DNA of 64,000 nucleotides from positions 1-64,000 of the forward strand of contig CAZVLB010000018.1 in assembly GCA_964627935.1 (NCBI GenBank), in the 5' to 3' direction. The position numbers and the translations under genes are program-made. The stretch comes from JAABVY01 sp964627935 (GTDB lineage: Bacteria; Zixibacteria; MSB-5A5; JAABVY01). Numbering within the stretch: the first letter of the stretch is position 1; each line of letters starts with the position of its first letter. Below are positions 61,284 through 64,000 of the stretch, one piece after another. The notes beneath the pieces are model-generated. The model did no database searches and was not told where the DNA came from. It worked only from the letters and a program-made list of their open reading frames with translations.

Positions 61284-62657
61284 ATGTCTTCAGTCTTAGT
61301 AATCGATGACAAGGAATCTATTCGCAAAATGCTCCGTCAGGCCTTAACCGCCGAGGGGCATGAGGTAGAGGCCGCCAGCAATGGGTTCGAGGGCATCAAA
61401 AAGACCAGGGATCGTCAGTATGATGTCGTCCTGACGGATTTGAAAATGCCCGATATGGACGGTATCTCGGTATTGTCGGCTGTCAGGGAGGAAAACCCGG
61501 ACGCATCGATAATCGTCATGACAGCCTACGGCACGATCGAGACGGCTGTTGAGGCGATGAAACGAGGCGCATTCGATTTTCTTACCAAGCCATTTGATAC
61601 GGATCATCTCAACGTACTGATAAACCGGGCCCTGGAAACCCGTCAGCTCAGGAATGAAAACCTGATGCTCAAAGAGGCGCTCAAGCTCAACCTGGGAGAG
61701 GGCCGGATTATCGGTAGATCCGAGAGGGTGCAGGATGTCCTTAAAATGGTGCAGAAAGTGGCGCCATCTGACACCTCGGTACTCCTGGTGGGTGAATCCG
61801 GAACCGGTAAAGAGCTTTTTGCGCGGGCGATTCATCAGTTATCTTCTCGCAAAGATAATCCCTTTGTGGCCATAAATTCGGCCGCAATTCCCAATGAACT
61901 GCTCGAAAACGAGTTGTTTGGTTCGGAAAAGGGCGCATTTACCTCATCGCATGCCCGCCATATCGGTAAATTCGAGATTGCCGAGGGTGGCACGGTCTTT
62001 CTGGATGAGATCGGGGATCTTCATATCGCATTACAGGCCAAAATATTGAGGGTCCTGCAGGAACGTCAGATCGAGCGGCTGGGTGGTACTCAGGCGGTAC
62101 CTGTCGATGTGCGGGTTATTGCAGCCACCAATATGGATCTGCAGCAGGCTATAGAGAAAAAGACATTCCGCGAGGACCTGTTCTACAGGTTGTCCGTATT
62201 CCCGATTACAATTCCGCCATTGCGCGAACGGGCGGAGGATATCCCGGCCCTGGCTGAATATTTCGTGGAAAAATTCTGCCATGATATGAAAAAGCCGATG
62301 ATGAAGATCACTCGTGATGGTATGAAAATCATGGAGCGGTATCACTGGCCCGGCAATGTCCGCGAGCTGGAAAATACAGTCGAAAGGGCCATAATTCTCT
62401 GTGAAGGCAAGCGAATCAAGCCGGAGCATCTGGCCATAAGGATTCAGACGCCTGATGATATCCGTCTCAGAGAGGGTGCCGGGCTGCGTGAAGTGGGGCA
62501 GCATGCACAGATGCAGGCCGAACGGGCACTTATACTTAGGGTGCTTTCTCAGACCCACGGCAATAAGCGCAAGGCCTCGGAGGCACTTAAAATTGATTAT
62601 ACAACTTTATTCGAGAAGATAAAGAAATATAAAATCGATCCGAATAAAGAAATATAA
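61284..62657 (+). CDS. NtrC-type response regulator with sigma54-interaction domain
   Basis: Regulator of 457 residues: receiver (1-115, phospho-acceptor Asp52 in VLTDLKMPD), AAA+ domain with Walker A GESGTGKE (170-177) and Walker B FLDEIGDL (239-246), and a Fis-type HTH at the end (about 415-452). The sigma54-contacting loop, usually GAFTGA, reads GAFTSS at 217-222, followed by HARHIGKFE. No partner kinase gene is adjacent. It probably activates sigma54 promoters, but the altered loop leaves that uncertain. Confidence 0.9.
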   Translation: MSSVLVIDDKESIRKMLRQALTAEGHEVEAASNGFEGIKKTRDRQYDVVLTDLKMPDMDGISVLSAVREENPDASIIVMTAYGTIETAVEAMKRGAFDFLTKPFDTDHLNVLINRALETRQLRNENLMLKEALKLNLGEGRIIGRSERVQDVLKMVQKVAPSDTSVLLVGESGTGKELFARAIHQLSSRKDNPFVAINSAAIPNELLENELFGSEKGAFTSSHARHIGKFEIAEGGTVFLDEIGDLHIALQAKILRVLQERQIERLGGTQAVPVDVRVIAATNMDLQQAIEKKTFREDLFYRLSVFPITIPPLRERAEDIPALAEYFVEKFCHDMKKPMMKITRDGMKIMERYHWPGNVRELENTVERAIILCEGKRIKPEHLAIRIQTPDDIRLREGAGLREVGQHAQMQAERALILRVLSQTHGNKRKASEALKIDYTTLFEKIKKYKIDPNKEI

Positions 62658-62699
62658 AGGATTAAACTCCTTAACTAAAGAAGTTCAGGCTATGAGCAG

Positions 62700-62736
62700 A
62701 ATCAGGCTGATTGTGAAATCCGCCTGATTTTTTTTT
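62700..62736 (+). terminator. Rho-independent terminator
   Basis: AATCAGGC/GCCTGATT form an 8-bp stem (62700-62707 with 62722-62729) followed by a run of T to 62736. It ends the NtrC-type gene. Confidence 0.88.
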
Positions 62737-62740
62737 ATAT

Positions 62741-62767
62741 AAAAAAGCGGCACCCGAAAAGGCCGCT
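62741..62767 (-). terminator. Rho-independent terminator of the subtilisin-like protease gene
   Basis: On the minus strand AGCGGC/GCCGCT (62762-62767 with 62746-62751) is followed by six T residues (complement of 62741-62746). It lies back to back with the plus-strand terminator. Confidence 0.8.
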
Positions 62768-62788
62768 ATCTATTTATCAGTCTTATTT

Positions 62789-64000
62789 CTAAAGCAATCC
62801 GGCAGGTGGGGGCGAACCAGGTACAAAGACCCAGTTCACGATATATGTTGCATCGGATATATCCACACTGTCATCATCATTGGCATCGCCGGCCAGGATT
62901 TCAGGTATAGGCTCCGGGCCGCTGCTGAATACATAATTAATGATATGTACGGCATCCGATATATTTACCAGGTTGTCGTTGTTGGCATCACCCTTCATGA
63001 GTTCATTATATGGCGCGAAATGAATCGCATCGATGACATCGATAATGCCCCAGCCGTAATCATTATCCGGAGTATGCGCCTGCGAGGCGGTATACATCAA
63101 GGCATCGCGAACCATCATGGCTGTCCAGTTGGGACGGGCCGACATGATTATAGCCGCAGCGCCGCCAACCAGCGGACAGGATAATGATGTGCCGCTGACC
63201 GAAGACATTGATGTTGTTGATGTGGGTGAAGCACAGGTTACGCTCGAACCGCGGGCGCAAACCTCGGGTTTGATCCTGCCGTCGTACGTGGGACCGCGGG
63301 ATGAGAAATAGACAATTCCGCCCGATCCATAAACAGCTCCTATCGAAAGAATGCTGTCGGCATCGGCAGGAGCAATAATTGTAGATGATCCGGGACCGTT
63401 ATTACCGGCGGAGTTAACCACCAGGATACCGACCGAGGCGGCATAATCGGCGGCTATTGTAGTGACACAGAAATCACCATTGAAATTTATATCAATATAC
63501 CAGTCAGTATAGCCCAGAGATGAGGAAATAATATCGGCTCCCAGAGAATCGACAAATTCAACCGCCGAGACCCAGTTGTCTTCTTCTATTTGCGTTTCGG
63601 AGCGGACATCCTCGGTTTTACAAAGAATAAAATCAGCGTTATAGGACGGCCCGTAAACAAAGCCGTCATATTCTCCGCCCAGCGTTGACCATGTGTATGT
63701 ACCATGGTTCCAGGCCGAGCTGTTGTCTTCTAACTCATTGTCAACGATGGTGTCATCGAAAACGAAATCGTAGGTGGCCAGCAGACGGTTCTCAGCCATG
63801 ATGTTTGCGAATGCCTGATGGCTGGTGCGGAATCCGGTGTCGAACATGGCTACCAGGACCCCCTCGCCGGTCCATCCGGAATCATGAGCGGCGATCACGT
63901 TAATCTGCTGAAGCTGATCATAGGAATTGCCATAATCCCTGGTATCATCGGGAGTTAGATTGTTCTTGGGAGATTCATTCTGAATCTCCGCCGGCTCGCG
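62789..64000 (-). CDS. Subtilisin-like (S8) serine protease with dockerin-like tail, N-terminus cut by window edge
   Basis: Frame open from the window end at 64000, so the start and propeptide are missing; a GTG at 63898 is only an internal valine. The visible 403 residues contain YGNSYDQLQQINV and the catalytic triad of subtilases: Asp in VAMFDTGF, His in WNHGTYT and Ser in GTSLSCPLVGG, plus the oxyanion Asn in NSAGNNG. Two dockerin-like repeats (GDANNDNLVNISDAV, GDANDDDSVDISDAT) end the protein. It is presumably exported and digests extracellular proteins. Confidence 0.88.
   Translation of the reverse strand, partial: REPAEIQNESPKNNLTPDDTRDYGNSYDQLQQINVIAAHDSGWTGEGVLVAMFDTGFRTSHQAFANIMAENRLLATYDFVFDDTIVDNELEDNSSAWNHGTYTWSTLGGEYDGFVYGPSYNADFILCKTEDVRSETQIEEDNWVSAVEFVDSLGADIISSSLGYTDWYIDINFNGDFCVTTIAADYAASVGILVVNSAGNNGPGSSTIIAPADADSILSIGAVYGSGGIVYFSSRGPTYDGRIKPEVCARGSSVTCASPTSTTSMSSVSGTSLSCPLVGGAAAIIMSARPNWTAMMVRDALMYTASQAHTPDNDYGWGIIDVIDAIHFAPYNELMKGDANNDNLVNISDAVHIINYVFSSGPEPIPEILAGDANDDDSVDISDATYIVNWVFVPGSPPPAGLL

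Noticed and set aside
1..64000. CRISPR arrays, insertion sequences, phage genes
   Set aside because: No regularly spaced direct repeats, transposase or integrase motifs were seen; composition is even across the window.

Overview
The window looks like a chromosomal segment of a Gram-negative bacterium of the FCB group, most plausibly a Zixibacteria-like lineage. The assignment is an inference. It rests on secreted enzymes that end in tandem dockerin-like repeats, a gliding-type ABC exporter (GldA/F/G plus a DUF4340 protein), TPR-ExbB-ExbD-ExbD-TonB clusters, lipoprotein signal peptides, a homodimeric pyruvate:ferredoxin oxidoreductase (NifJ), and a LexA-like palindrome of the type I recall for Fibrobacter. 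Base composition is about 50% GC and even throughout. I saw no insertion sequence, prophage, integrase or CRISPR array.

Layout. 1-236: two minus-strand tRNAs, Thr(TGT) then Tyr(GTA) cut by the window edge. 446-4657: four-gene ABC exporter operon. 4654-4763: a promoter and terminator pair that could make a short RNA. 4878-11254: tightly coupled operon with a lipoprotein, a citryl-CoA lyase-like enzyme, an M24 peptidase, an FN3-like lipoprotein and a DinG-type helicase. 11512-19519: TonB energy-transduction cluster with a TPR protein, ExbB, two ExbD and four TonB paralogues; the second and third tonB genes each begin directly after a terminator-like hairpin. 19525-23141: isochorismatase-family hydrolase, divergent from a LexA-type promoter driving a 60-residue zinc-ribbon protein and a Hel308-like helicase. 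23213-30898: Lon and two secreted dockerin proteins. 31008-38000: MiaB, a degenerate hybrid kinase, an HDOD protein and leucyl aminopeptidase. 38061-43962 (minus): beta-propeller protein, NifJ, dCTP deaminase, Rrf2 regulator. 44220-49543: FAD/Fe-S oxidoreductase, CobO, TrxB, LipA. 49550-52924: PadR regulator, HD-GYP response regulator, site-2-type protease. 53026-56799 (minus): large PQQ-propeller/dockerin secreted protein with a leader of about 0.5 kb. 57494-62657: SbcC/Rad50-like ATPase, secreted thermonuclease, PrcB-like lipoprotein, NtrC-type activator. 62789-64000 (minus): subtilisin-like protease with dockerin, cut by the window edge.

How the genes fit together. Much of the window serves the cell envelope: energy for outer-membrane transport (ExbB/ExbD/TonB), an ABC exporter, lipoproteins, and exported peptidases or propeller proteins carrying dockerin modules. 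Redox and central metabolism are represented by NifJ, the FAD/Fe-S oxidase, TrxB, LipA and the CCL-like enzyme. DNA maintenance is represented by the DinG-like and Hel308-like helicases, SbcC, Dcd and Lon.

The most interesting signals are the paired hairpin-before-ATG arrangements in the tonB cluster, the LexA-like operator over the zinc-ribbon/helicase promoter, a strong in-frame internal start within that helicase gene, the candidate short RNA at about 4689-4763, and two adjacent signalling proteins whose kinase domains are degenerate in complementary ways. All functional calls come from reading motifs by eye; no database search was run.
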